Source: Engelhardtia mirabilis
GTDB taxonomy: Bacteria; Planctomycetota; UBA1135; GCA-002686595
Assembly (NCBI GenBank): GCA_007751255.1
Contig: CP036296.1
Span: 310,001 to 374,000, forward strand
Length of the DNA: 64,000 bases
Reading direction: 5' to 3'
The notes beneath the pieces are model-generated. The model was not told the origin of the DNA. It made no database searches and worked only from the letters and a program-made list of their open reading frames with translations. A program made the position numbers and the translations under genes. Below are positions 25,160 through 33,933 of the stretch, piece after piece (the first letter of the stretch is position 1; every line of letters starts with the position of its first letter).

Positions 25160-27076
25160 TCAGTCCAGCGCGGCCGCCGCCTCACGCAGGACCGCCTCGA
25201 GGTCGGCCAGGCGGAAGGGCTTCTCGAGGAAGCCGCTCATGCCGGCGGCGCGGCAGTCGGCAGCGCCCTGCTCGGACACGTCGGCCGAGAGGGCCACGAT
25301 CCGCGGGCAGTGGCAGCCGAGGCGTTCGGTCAGCTCGACCGTGGCTTCGAGCCCGTCCATCTCGGGCATGTGGATGTCCATCAGGACCAGGTCGAAGGGG
25401 CTCTCGACACAGGCGCGCAGGGCCTCGCGCCCGTTCTCGACCATGGTCGCGGTCAAGCCCAGGCGCCGCAGCATGCCGCTCGCCACCCGTTGGTTGATGG
25501 GGTTGTCTTCCGCGACGAGGACACGCAGGTGGGCGATGGCCGCGTCCAACGCCGGCTCGACCGACGCGGCTTCCGGGCCGGTGGTCGCCGCGGCCTCGGC
25601 CGGCAGACGCAGCTCGAAGGTCGAGCCGCGGCCCACGACGCTGCTGACCTCGATCGTGCCACCGAGCAGGACCGCGAGCTGGCGACTGATCGTCAGCCCC
25701 AGGCCAGTTCCGCCGTGGGTGCGCGAGATCGTCGCATCCTCCTGGCGGAAGCCGTCCCAGATGGCCGCGGTGTCGAGGATGCCCTTGCCGCTGTCGACGA
25801 CGGTGAAGACCAGCTGGGCCGCTTCCCCGTCGTCGCCCAAACGAGCCCGGAGCTCGACCCGGCCCTGGTCCGTGAACTTGACCGCGTTGGAGACGAGGTT
25901 GACCAAGATCTGTCGCAGGCGGTGGGGATCGGTGACGAACCGGCGCCCGTCGTCGATTGAACTCTCGGCCACCAGGTCGACGCCCTTGTTCCGCGCCAGC
26001 TCCGTGAACAGGCTCGCGGTGGACTCGATCAACGGGCCGACGTCCGTCGGCTGCCAGTCGAGTGCCAGCTCCCCGGCTTCGATCTTGGTCAGGTCGAGGA
26101 TGTCGTTGATCAACACCAGCAGGTGCTCGCCCGAGTGGGTGATCATCGACAGCAACTCGCGCTGCTCGGTGCTGAGCTCGGTGCCCTCGAGCACCTGCAA
26201 CAGACCCAGCACGCCATTGAGCGGCGTGCGGATCTCGTGCGACATCGTGGCCAGGAACATGCTCTTGGCCCGCGTCGCCTCCTTGGCCTCGAGCTCGGCT
26301 CGCTTCTGCGCGGTGATGTCGGTATGCGTTCCGGTGAAGCGCACCGCGTTGCCATCGCCATCGCGGCGCACCACCTTGCCGCGGTCGAGGATGTAGACCC
26401 ACGATCCGTCCTTGTGCCGCATCCGGTGGACGTTCTCGTACGCCGGGGTGCGCTCCTCGATGTGCGCCTGGATGTCGGCGAAGCAGGCATCCAGATCGTC
26501 CGGGTGCACACGGCTCTGCCACGAGCCGAGGTTGAAGGGGATCTCCGAGAGATCGTGCCCCAGCATCTGGGCCCAACGCTCGTTGAACTGGACGGCTCCG
26601 GTCTGAGGGTTCCAGTCCCACATTCCGAGCTGCGTGCCCTCCAGCACCAGCTCGAGTCGCTCGGTCTTCTGGGCCAGGGCGTACTCGGCATTGAGGGCCG
26701 CGCCCAGATCGACCGCTGTGGCGGTGCAGGTGGCCGGCCCGTCGCCGTCCGGCACGACGTGCACCGAGAGATCGAACCAGCGCGAGTCGCGCAACTCCAG
26801 GGTCAGGTCCACTTGACCGACCTGCACGGTGAACTCGGAACTGTCGCCGCCCCGGGCCAGGGCCTCGTCGACCTGTCGGCGGCCCGCGGGGGTCAACAGG
26901 TCGTCGAGCCGTAGCTCCTCGGTCTCCAGGGAGTCCGGGTCCCCGCCCAGGTGCCGCAACAGTGACGCGGCCCCCGCGGTCAAGGGTCGACCGGGAACCT
27001 CGACCCAGGCGATCCGCTCGATCGGCGGCGGCGACGTGGGGCCGGGTTCCAGGGGAAAGGGAGAGGTGCGGGACAT
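25160..27076 (-). CDS. Cytoplasmic hybrid histidine kinase (PAS-HisKA-HATPase-REC)
   Basis: The 638-aa protein has no transmembrane helix. An N-terminal region (1-130) of PAS-like fold is followed by a PAS_3 domain at about 140-258 ending in HTDITAQKRAELEAKEATRAK. HisKA contains the phospho-acceptor His280 in MSHEIRTPLNG. The ATPase domain shows N-box NLVSNAVKFTD, G1-like DSGKG and G2 GTGLGLTIS. The C-terminal receiver has VLVAEDNPINQRV and phospho-acceptor Asp567 in VLMDIHMPEMDG, with conserved Lys in FLEKPF. The receiver suggests phosphorelay to an unlinked HPt or regulator. No response regulator gene is adjacent. Confidence 0.93.
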   Translation of the reverse strand: MSRTSPFPLEPGPTSPPPIERIAWVEVPGRPLTAGAASLLRHLGGDPDSLETEELRLDDLLTPAGRRQVDEALARGGDSSEFTVQVGQVDLTLELRDSRWFDLSVHVVPDGDGPATCTATAVDLGAALNAEYALAQKTERLELVLEGTQLGMWDWNPQTGAVQFNERWAQMLGHDLSEIPFNLGSWQSRVHPDDLDACFADIQAHIEERTPAYENVHRMRHKDGSWVYILDRGKVVRRDGDGNAVRFTGTHTDITAQKRAELEAKEATRAKSMFLATMSHEIRTPLNGVLGLLQVLEGTELSTEQRELLSMITHSGEHLLVLINDILDLTKIEAGELALDWQPTDVGPLIESTASLFTELARNKGVDLVAESSIDDGRRFVTDPHRLRQILVNLVSNAVKFTDQGRVELRARLGDDGEAAQLVFTVVDSGKGILDTAAIWDGFRQEDATISRTHGGTGLGLTISRQLAVLLGGTIEVSSVVGRGSTFELRLPAEAAATTGPEAASVEPALDAAIAHLRVLVAEDNPINQRVASGMLRRLGLTATMVENGREALRACVESPFDLVLMDIHMPEMDGLEATVELTERLGCHCPRIVALSADVSEQGAADCRAAGMSGFLEKPFRLADLEAVLREAAAALD

Positions 27077-27149
27077 GGAGCCGAGTCGTCGCTATCGAGC
27101 GCCGCTCCGGGCCTTCCGTAGTCCGTCCGCGGCTCGACCCCCGCGAATC

Positions 27150-27779
27150 TCAGCTCCGCAACAGCTGTCGCAGCAGTTCGGGGGGTTGCGCGCCCGAGAG
27201 CCCCCTCGACCCGTCGACCACGAAAGTCGGGACCGAGCCGATACCGAGCGACACCGCCCGGGCCTCGTCCCCGCGGACCTGTTCGGCGAAGGCGTCGCCG
27301 GCGAGGAGCTGCGCGACGGGCTCGGGCTCGAGGCCGACCTCCTCGGCCAGCCGCGCGAGCTCGGCGGTCTCGCCGATGGCCACGCCCTCGGTCATGTAGG
27401 CCGCCATCAGGCGCTCCTGCATCGCGCCGGCCAGGTCGCTCAGACGCGCGAGGGCCACCAGGCGGTGGGCGTCGAAGGTGTTGCCCGGCTGGATCGCGTC
27501 GAAGTCGAAGGCCAGACCCTCGGCGGCCGCGGTGTCGACCATGCGATCGATCATGCCCTGGGCCTCTTGAAGGGAGGTGTCGTACTTGCGGGCCAAGCGC
27601 TCGGCGTAGGTCCGATCGGCAGTGATCCGTCGCGGGGCCGAGGGGTCGAGCTCGAAGGCGCGCCACTGGACTTCAGGTGGCTGGTCGAGGCCGGCCAGGG
27701 CGGCTTCCAGCCGCCGTTTGCCTACGTAGCACCAGGGGCAGGCGATGTCGGACCAGACCTCGAGGGTGGGGGACTGCAT
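27150..27779 (-). CDS. DsbA-family (FrnE-like) thiol oxidoreductase
   Basis: The 209-aa protein starts at ATG 27779 and has no signal peptide. Thioredoxin-fold CxxC is at Cys14-Cys17 (ACPWCYVGKRRL), with the long helical insertion of the FrnE/2-hydroxychromene isomerase group and a cis-Pro loop IGSVPTFVVDG. FrnE-like proteins act as disulfide isomerases or stress oxidoreductases in the cytoplasm. Its start lies 29 bp from the large palindrome at 27808, which separates it from the divergent PadR operon. Confidence 0.9.
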   Translation of the reverse strand: MQSPTLEVWSDIACPWCYVGKRRLEAALAGLDQPPEVQWRAFELDPSAPRRITADRTYAERLARKYDTSLQEAQGMIDRMVDTAAAEGLAFDFDAIQPGNTFDAHRLVALARLSDLAGAMQERLMAAYMTEGVAIGETAELARLAEEVGLEPEPVAQLLAGDAFAEQVRGDEARAVSLGIGSVPTFVVDGSRGLSGAQPPELLRQLLRS

Positions 27780-27807
27780 GGCGCGCGGGGTTGCGGTGGC
27801 GGGGCGT

Positions 27808-27966
27808 CGGTGGCGCGGGGCGTACGGTGGCGCGGGACGTACGGTGGCGGGACCCTTTGTCCCACCGGCGCGCAACATCGTCGGCAAAGCCGACGGTGTT
27901 GCGCGCCGGTGGGACAAAGGGTCCCGCCACCGTACGTCCCGCGCCACCGTACGTCCCGCGCCACCG
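27808..27966. repeat. Long palindromic element, copy 1
   Basis: Two 78-nt arms (27808-27885 and 27889-27966) are reverse complements with two mismatches and a 3-nt AAA loop. The outer arm part is built from iterated GGGACGTACGGTGGC units. The inner part is GGGACCCTTTGTCCCACCGG followed by a variable segment. It lies between the divergent dsbA-like and padR genes. Related copies are at 33242 and 33934. No transposase or coding potential was seen within it. Confidence 0.92.
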
Positions 27967-28043
27967 ACTGCTCACAAACCACCGCGGCGCAGGGGCTTGG
28001 GCCACCACATCGGATCGCCGGCGACTCCCTTCGGGAATACTCG

Positions 28044-28053
28044 GTATGCATAC
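28044..28053. promoter_or_regulatory. Palindrome GTATGCATAC upstream of padR, possible operator
   Basis: A perfect 10-bp palindrome lies 24 bp before the padR start in an AT-richer stretch (GAATACTCGGTATGCATACGCGGTAAT). PadR-family repressors commonly bind short AT-rich dyads near their own start, so this is a plausible autoregulatory site. Inference only. Confidence 0.45.
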
Positions 28054-28077
28054 GCGGTAATCGTCGCGGAGCAGCCC

Positions 28078-28596
28078 ATGACGATCCGCAACAGCCTCCT
28101 GGCCCTGTTGGCCGAGCAGCCCGCCCACGGCTACGGGCTCAAGTCCGCCTTCGAGCAGCGCACGGCCGGGACCTGGTCCCTGAACGTGGGCCAGGTCTAT
28201 ACCACCCTCACGCGGCTCGAGCGCGACGGCCTGGTCGAGCCCGCGGCGGGCGGCGAGGGCCAGAAGCAGACCTGGCGCATCACCGACGCCGGCCGCACGG
28301 TCCTGCGCGACTGGCTCGACGCGCCGGTCCTGGCCGACCCGCCGCCGCGGGACGAGTTGGTGCTGAAGGTGCTCCTGGCCACGGCCACCGACTCGATCGA
28401 CCTGGGGCCGATCCTGCACTCCCAGCGCGTCGCGACCCTCGAGCGGTTGCAGCGGCTGACGCGGCTCAAGGCCAAGGCCGATCCCGACCAGGAGCTGGCT
28501 TGGACCCTCCTGCTCGACGCGTTGGTGCTCGACGCCCAGGCCCAGATCCAGTGGCTCGACCTGTGCGAGGCGCGCATCGCGGAGCGCGACCGATGA
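28078..28596 (+). CDS. PadR-family transcriptional regulator
   Basis: The 172-aa protein begins with MTIRNSLLALLAEQPAHGYGLKSAFEQRTAG, then WSLNVGQVYTTLTRLERDGLVEPAAGGEGQKQTWRITDAGR, the classic winged-helix core of PadR (PF03551). The C-terminal helical part (Vir_Sens-like dimerisation) follows. ATG 28078 is chosen over upstream in-frame codons that run through the palindrome. It overlaps the ABC ATPase start by 4 bp (ATGA), giving a PadR-ABC-FtsX operon that is typical of drug-responsive efflux under PadR repression. Confidence 0.92.
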   Translation: MTIRNSLLALLAEQPAHGYGLKSAFEQRTAGTWSLNVGQVYTTLTRLERDGLVEPAAGGEGQKQTWRITDAGRTVLRDWLDAPVLADPPPRDELVLKVLLATATDSIDLGPILHSQRVATLERLQRLTRLKAKADPDQELAWTLLLDALVLDAQAQIQWLDLCEARIAERDR

Positions 28597-29321
28597 GCGC
28601 GTCGGACGAGCCCGTGCTCGCGCTCGAGGCCCTCGAGCGCGTCCATGGCAGCGGCGAGCAGGCGGTCCGTGCGCTGGGGCCGATCGACCTGACGGTCGCG
28701 CGCGGTGAGTTCGTCGCCGTGATGGGGCCGTCGGGGTCGGGCAAGTCGACGCTCTTGGCCCTCGCCGGCGCCCTCGACGATCCCACCGGCGGCCGCGTGT
28801 GCGTGCACGGTCACGACCTTGCGCGCCTCTCGGCTCGGGACCTCGCCGCCCTGCGACGGCGCAGCATCGGCTACGTGTTCCAGGACCTGAACCTGCTGCC
28901 GGGCCTGTCCGCCCTCGAGAACGTGGCCCTGCCGCTCGAGCTCGACGGCGTGCGCCAACGGCACGCGCGCGCCGAGGCCCTCGCGACCCTGCAGCGGGTG
29001 CGCATCGACCACCTCGCCGCCCGCTTCCCCGACGACCTCTCCGGCGGCGAGCGCCAGCGGGTCGCCATCGCCCGCGCGATCGTCGGTCCGCGCACGTTGA
29101 TGCTGGCTGACGAGCCCACCGGCGCCCTCGACTCGGTCACCGGCGAACGGGTCATGCGCCTGTTGCGCGGGGCCTGCGACGACGGGCGCTCGGTGGTCCT
29201 GGTGACCCACGACGCGTCCCACGCGGCCTGGGCCGACCGGGTGCTGCACCTGCGCGACGGCCTGTGGTTCGAGCCCGCCGTCGCCGACGCCGCAGCCCGC
29301 TTCGACGGAGTCGGCAGTTGA
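28593..29321 (+). CDS. ABC transporter ATP-binding protein (LolD/MacB type)
   Basis: The 242-aa ATPase contains Walker A GPSGSGKST, Q-loop VFQDLNLLPGLSALENVALPLEL, signature LSGGERQRVAIARAI, Walker B LMLADEPTGALD and H-loop VTHDASHA. The DEPTGALD form is typical of LolD/MacB/FtsE-type exporters that pair with FtsX-like permeases, and one is encoded next. Start ATG 28593 overlaps the padR stop. Confidence 0.95.
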   Translation: MSASDEPVLALEALERVHGSGEQAVRALGPIDLTVARGEFVAVMGPSGSGKSTLLALAGALDDPTGGRVCVHGHDLARLSARDLAALRRRSIGYVFQDLNLLPGLSALENVALPLELDGVRQRHARAEALATLQRVRIDHLAARFPDDLSGGERQRVAIARAIVGPRTLMLADEPTGALDSVTGERVMRLLRGACDDGRSVVLVTHDASHAAWADRVLHLRDGLWFEPAVADAAARFDGVGS

Positions 29322-31729
29322 AGGCCCTGCGAGCCCTGCGCGCCCTGGCGCGGGTGGAGCTGCGCGACCTGGGCCGCCACCGCGGTCGATCGCTGCTGGT
29401 GATCCTGCTCGTGGCCGTGCCGGTCGCGGCCCTGACCGGGGCCGGCGCCCTGGTGCGGACCATGTCGCCCACCTTGGAGGAGCAGCGCGCCGCGCGCTTC
29501 GGGAGCGCCGACCTGCGCGTCGAGTACGGCTCGCCTGAACAGGCGGCCGCGATGCGAGCGAGCCTGGGACCTGGCGCGCGCACCACGACGCTCGGCTACG
29601 GCGTGCTGGCCGCCGGCCAGCGCGGGGCGAAGGTCGATGCCCTGGCTGTCGAGGCCGACCTGAACGACGGTGACCTGGGCCTGTTGACGGGGCTACTGCG
29701 GATCACCGCCGGGCGTGCGCCCGCGGCGCCGGACGAGCTGGCCCTGTCGCCCAACGTGGCGACGGCCCTGGGCGTGGCCCCCGGCGACAGCGTGGACATC
29801 GACGGCCATCGGGGACGAGTCAGTGGTCTGGTGGTCAGTCCGGAGCGCTTGGGCGACCCCATCGTCCTGCGCCCACTGCAGTCGGGTCGTGGCGGAGCGG
29901 GGACGCTCCTGGCCGCCGCGCCCGCGGCCGAACTCGACCGCGCCGTGCGCGGCCTGACCGAACTCGGTGCAAGGCCCGAGCTGCGCGGGGAGCTCGATCC
30001 CGCCGACGGCTTCGAGGCCGCCGTGCTGTTCGTCGTCGGCGGGCTCGGCTTCGTCGAAGCGGCGCTCGTGGTGGCCGCTGCCTTCGCGGTGGGTCTGCGC
30101 CGGCGTCAGCGCGAACTCGGACTGTTGGCGGCCAGCGGTGCCCCCGGTCGACTGCTCGGGCCGGGCCTGCTCGCCGCGCCGTTGGTGCTGGCCCTGCTCG
30201 GCTCGGCTGCAGGGGTCGCCGTGGGCCTCGCCGCGGCGTGGCTCGCCCATCCACTGCTCGACGGCTGGAACCAGCGCCTGAACGGTCCCTTCGAGGTATC
30301 GCTCGCGCACCTGCTGGGCGGCGTGGCGCTCGGCCTGGTGGCCGCGAGCCTGGCGGCGCTGCTCCCGATCTGGACGGCCCTGCGCGTGCCCGTGCGCACG
30401 GCCCTCTCCGGCCGTCGCCCCCCGGCCGGTCGCGCGCGGGGTTGGCTGGCCCTCGGCCTGGCGTTGGTCGTCTCGGGCGTGCTCGTGCTCGCCATCGGGC
30501 TGCGCCTCGAGGGCGCGATCAACGTTGTCGCGATCCTGGCCGGATCCGTCCTGGGGGTGCTCGGCCTGGGCTCGGCGAGTCCGTGGCTGCTCGAGGCCCT
30601 GAGCCGCAGAGCCACGCGCCTGACGCCCGCTTGGCGCCTCGCCGTACGCGACGCCGGCCGCTTCCGCGCGCGCAACGCGCCTGTGGTGACCGCGGTGCTG
30701 GCGGGCCTCTCGGCGAGCCTGTTGCTCGCGGCCCTCTCGTCGAGCGTCGAGGCCTTCGTCGGTCAGGTCGTGCCGACCCTGCGCGCGGACCAGTTGCTGG
30801 TCGAGGGCCCGGGCGCCGGTCGCGTGGCCGCCGAGCTGGCCGCGGAGCTGAACGGCGAGGCCGCGGCGCTGCAAGCAGTGGTGAGCGGCGGGCAACCGGT
30901 CATGGCGCGTCCCTCCGGCGACGGCGGTGGCGCCGGGACCTGGTTGGCCGTCGGCGACGCCGATCTGCTGCGGGCCATGGCGATCGAGGTCGCCGACTTC
31001 GCCGCTAGCGGCGTCGTGTGGCTCCGGCGTCCCGCGGGCGCAGTCGATCACCTGCCCGCCGAGCTCGAGCTGCTGGGCGGGGTCGAAGTCATCGCGCGCC
31101 TGCCCACTCGCACCCTCGACGAAGCGCAGCCGTCGCGCACGCCGCTCGCCCTCTTGCCGGTGGCGATGGTCGAGCAGCTCGGTCTGGAAGTCGGCGCGGC
31201 GCAGCGCGGGCGGCCGGCGCCCTGGATCGTGCGCGCGAGGGGGCCCGTCGACGCGGCCCGCTTCGAGCGGGCGCGCCAGCTCGCGGCCCAGGTGCCGGGC
31301 ACCACCGTCGACGCCGAGCTGCTGCGCACGAACCCCACCCTCTCGACCCTCGCGATCGCCCTGGCCCTGTCCATGGCCACGGGGCTGCTGGTGATCTTCA
31401 TCGCCACGGCCCTCTCCGCCGTGGAGTCCGCCGACGACGCGCGCACCCTCCAAGCGGTCGGCGCGCCGCCGGCGCTGCTGCACGGCACCCAGGCCGCGCG
31501 CGCCGCTTACCTGGCGTTGTTGGGCTCCGCCCTGGCGATCCCGGGCGGATTGCTGCCGGGATTCGGCCTGGTCGAGCTGGCCGAAGTGCCGCTCGAGTTC
31601 GCCCTGCCCTGGCGCGTGATGGCCATCGTCCTGATCGGCATGCCGACCCTCGCCTGGCTGGGCGCTTGGTCGGCGAGTCGAGTGCGTCCGCTGTTCACCG
31701 ATCGTCGGCCACTCGTGGCCGCCGAGTAG
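29318..31729 (+). CDS. FtsX-like ABC transporter permease
   Basis: The 803-aa membrane protein starts at TTG 29318, overlapping the ATPase stop by 4 bp (TTGA). It has an N-terminal helix (RSLLVILLVAVPVAALTGAGAL), a large extracytoplasmic region, then two FtsX-type helix groups around residues 225-340 (LFVVGGLGFVEAALVVAAAFAVGLRRRQRELGLLAASG, typical GA-rich helices) and near the C-terminus. Further helices lie around 385-480. It forms a MacB-like exporter with the preceding ATPase. The substrate is unknown; the PadR regulator suggests response to a small toxic molecule. Confidence 0.9.
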   Translation: MKALRALRALARVELRDLGRHRGRSLLVILLVAVPVAALTGAGALVRTMSPTLEEQRAARFGSADLRVEYGSPEQAAAMRASLGPGARTTTLGYGVLAAGQRGAKVDALAVEADLNDGDLGLLTGLLRITAGRAPAAPDELALSPNVATALGVAPGDSVDIDGHRGRVSGLVVSPERLGDPIVLRPLQSGRGGAGTLLAAAPAAELDRAVRGLTELGARPELRGELDPADGFEAAVLFVVGGLGFVEAALVVAAAFAVGLRRRQRELGLLAASGAPGRLLGPGLLAAPLVLALLGSAAGVAVGLAAAWLAHPLLDGWNQRLNGPFEVSLAHLLGGVALGLVAASLAALLPIWTALRVPVRTALSGRRPPAGRARGWLALGLALVVSGVLVLAIGLRLEGAINVVAILAGSVLGVLGLGSASPWLLEALSRRATRLTPAWRLAVRDAGRFRARNAPVVTAVLAGLSASLLLAALSSSVEAFVGQVVPTLRADQLLVEGPGAGRVAAELAAELNGEAAALQAVVSGGQPVMARPSGDGGGAGTWLAVGDADLLRAMAIEVADFAASGVVWLRRPAGAVDHLPAELELLGGVEVIARLPTRTLDEAQPSRTPLALLPVAMVEQLGLEVGAAQRGRPAPWIVRARGPVDAARFERARQLAAQVPGTTVDAELLRTNPTLSTLAIALALSMATGLLVIFIATALSAVESADDARTLQAVGAPPALLHGTQAARAAYLALLGSALAIPGGLLPGFGLVELAEVPLEFALPWRVMAIVLIGMPTLAWLGAWSASRVRPLFTDRRPLVAAE

Positions 31730-31752
31730 CCCCGATCGAAAGTTACAGACCC

Positions 31753-33225
31753 ATGATCGCGCCCAACCTCACGCTCCTGGCCGCCGCGGCCCTTTCAGCC
31801 TCGCCCCAGGCGTCGAATTCCTTCGGTCTCGAGCTCGAGCCCTACACGGCCTTCGGACCCGGTGGCGTCGAGCTGGTCGGGGAACGTGGACACTTCGACG
31901 TGCCCCTCGACCACGGCGACCCGGACGGCCCGACGCTCGAGCTGGCCTTCGTGCGCTTCCCCAGCACCAATCCGGATCCCGGTCCGCCGATCGTGTTCCT
32001 GGCCGGCGGCCCGGGCGCGTCGGGGATCGACTACTGCGTCGGCCCGGCCGCGGGGCGCACCCTGCGGCTCTTGGACCACGGTGACGTGATCGGCCTCGAC
32101 CAGCGCGGCACCGGGCAGAGCGAGCCCGACTTCGACGCCGGACCGCAGTTCGTGGTCGAGCTGGATCCCGGGCGGGTCTACACCCGCGACGAGATCGGCG
32201 TGGCCTACGCCGAGCTCGTCGGGCGCGCCGCCGACCACTGGCGCGAAGCCGGCTTCGACCTGGCGCACTTCAACACCACCCAGAACGCCGCCGACGTGGA
32301 CGCCCTGCGCCGGGCGCTGGGGCTGGAGCAGATCGTGCTCTACGGCTCGAGCTACGGCTCGCACCTGGGTCTCGAAGTCCTGCGCCGTCACCCCGACGGC
32401 GTGGCCCGCGCGCTGCTCGGCAAGGTCGAGGGTCCGGACCAGACCTACAAGCTGCCGAGCACGACCCAGCGCTTCCTGGAGCAGCTCGGTGAGCTGGTGC
32501 GCGCGGACCCGGGCGTCGCGGAGCAGATGCCGGACCTGGTGGGGACGGTCGCGAAGCTGTTGACGCAGCTAGAAGAAGAGCCGGCCCTGGTCGAGGTGGA
32601 GCGCAATGGCGAGGCGCTGCGCGTGCTGGTCAGCGCCTTGGACCTGCGCACGATGATCGCCGAGAGCCTGGGCCTGGCCTTCAGCATCGTCGAGCTGCCG
32701 GCCCAGATCGCCGCCCTGGCCGCCGGGGACTGGAGTTCGATGGGGGACTACACCCTGTCCAATCGGCGCCTCGAAGTTTGGTCACCGATGGCGATCGCCA
32801 TGGACTGCGCCTCGGGCGCTTCCAAGCGCCGCGCGGCACAGATCCGGCGCGAGCGCCGCGACCCCGCCAACCTCTTGAGTGACGCGGTCAACGGTCCCTA
32901 TCCGGACCTGTGTGAGTCCTGCGGTGCCGGCGACGTGGGAGACGACTTTCGCAAGGGCGCGCGGTGTGAAGTGCCGGTGCTGTTCGTCAGCGGGACCATC
33001 GACGCGCGCACGCCGCCAGCGAACGTGGAAGAGATCCTCGAGCACTTCCCCGCTGCCGTGCACGTGATCTGTCAGAACGCCGGCCACGAGCCGATCGAGA
33101 TCCTCTCGCGCGAGTACGTGGACCTGGCGCGGGCGTTTCTGGACGGCGAGGCGGTCGAGAGCGTCACGCTGGAGCTACCCCAGCCGCGCTTCAAGCCGAT
33201 CGAGGTCGTGCGAGAAGAGCCGTAG
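31753..33225 (+). CDS. Secreted alpha/beta hydrolase, proline-iminopeptidase/TAP-like
   Basis: The 490-aa protein has a signal peptide (LTLLAAAALSASPQA). The core has the oxyanion loop LAGGPGASG at 83-91, LDQRGTGQSE from 115, nucleophile GSSYG at 198-202 (Ser200), then Asp in SGTIDARTPPAN and His in NAGHEP. The GGPGxSG and DQRGTG motifs with a TAP-like C-terminus are typical of tripeptidyl or prolyl aminopeptidases (S33). A pair of cysteines (LCESCGAG) occurs before the TAP-like part. It probably trims peptides outside the cytoplasm. It follows the permease by 23 bp. Confidence 0.88.
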   Translation: MIAPNLTLLAAAALSASPQASNSFGLELEPYTAFGPGGVELVGERGHFDVPLDHGDPDGPTLELAFVRFPSTNPDPGPPIVFLAGGPGASGIDYCVGPAAGRTLRLLDHGDVIGLDQRGTGQSEPDFDAGPQFVVELDPGRVYTRDEIGVAYAELVGRAADHWREAGFDLAHFNTTQNAADVDALRRALGLEQIVLYGSSYGSHLGLEVLRRHPDGVARALLGKVEGPDQTYKLPSTTQRFLEQLGELVRADPGVAEQMPDLVGTVAKLLTQLEEEPALVEVERNGEALRVLVSALDLRTMIAESLGLAFSIVELPAQIAALAAGDWSSMGDYTLSNRRLEVWSPMAIAMDCASGASKRRAAQIRRERRDPANLLSDAVNGPYPDLCESCGAGDVGDDFRKGARCEVPVLFVSGTIDARTPPANVEEILEHFPAAVHVICQNAGHEPIEILSREYVDLARAFLDGEAVESVTLELPQPRFKPIEVVREEP

Positions 33226-33241
33226 CGTGTCGTGGGACGTA

Positions 33242-33385
33242 CGGTGGCTGGACGTACGGTTGGACGTACGGTGGCGGGACCATTTGTCCCACCGGGCGCA
33301 GTATCGCCGGCAAAGCCGGCGATACTGCGCGCCGGTGGGACAAATGGTCCCGCCACCGTACGTCCAACCGTACGTCCCACCACCG
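33242..33385. repeat. Long palindromic element, copy 2
   Basis: Arms 33242-33311 and 33315-33385 are reverse complements except for a few positions and a 1-nt indel (CCGGGCGC in the left arm, CCGGCGCGC in the complement of the right), with an AAA loop. Same construction as copy 1, with GTACGGTTGGACGTACGGTGGC units outside and GGGACCATTTGTCCC inside. It lies between the peptidase stop and the small secreted-protein gene. An extra GGGACGTACGG unit precedes it from 33234. Confidence 0.92.
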
Positions 33386-33407
33386 TGTCCCGCTGCGCTC
33401 GCTCGCC

Positions 33408-33911
33408 ATGTCCAACCTCCTCGTGTTGGCGTCCCTCCTTACGCCGCTTGCCATTCCTTCCCCCGTTGCTCCGCCCGGCCAGGCCACGACCCTCGGTGGC
33501 GGCTGCCAATCCCAATTCACCTCGTCCGAGTACAACGGCTCGGGAGTCAACCCGGACATCCTGGACAGCGCCTTTGGGCCGTTCATCGTGCCGGGTTTCA
33601 CCGGTTCTTGGGATACCTGCACCGACTTCTCAGCCTTCACGCCTGGCAGCCTGGCGATTCTCGCCGTCGGCTTCGGCGCGACTAGCGGCATCGTCCTCGA
33701 CGGCGGCGAGATCCTCGTCGACCCGACGCTCCCGACGATCAATTACTTCTACTTCATCGGCGGTGCGGAGCTCGAGTGCCTGTCGCCCGGGATCACCTAC
33801 GATCCCGTGCTCTGTGGGCTCGACGTCTATGCCCAGTGGGTCATCTTCGACGGGTTGCCGGCCGGCTACACGCTGACCAACGCGATTCACGGCACGATCG
33901 GCTCGGTCTGA
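33408..33911 (+). CDS. Small secreted protein, unknown function
   Basis: The 167-aa protein has a signal peptide (LLVLASLLTPLAIPSPVAP). The mature part is beta-rich with four cysteines (GGGCQS, WDTCTD, LECLSP, VLCGLD) that could form two disulfides. I recognise no family. It is the only gene between palindrome copies 2 and 3, which lie in opposite orientation, and starts 22 bp after copy 2. It could be a passenger of a composite element, or an ordinary exoprotein. Confidence 0.65.
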   Translation: MSNLLVLASLLTPLAIPSPVAPPGQATTLGGGCQSQFTSSEYNGSGVNPDILDSAFGPFIVPGFTGSWDTCTDFSAFTPGSLAILAVGFGATSGIVLDGGEILVDPTLPTINYFYFIGGAELECLSPGITYDPVLCGLDVYAQWVIFDGLPAGYTLTNAIHGTIGSV

Positions 33912-33933
33912 GTCGACTTGCTATCGGGACGTA

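Noticed and set aside
27808..27966. Open frames through the palindromes (translation RTVAGPFVPPA and its mirror)
   Set aside because: Frames run through the palindromes only because the repeat lacks stop codons; the translations match between copies because the DNA does.
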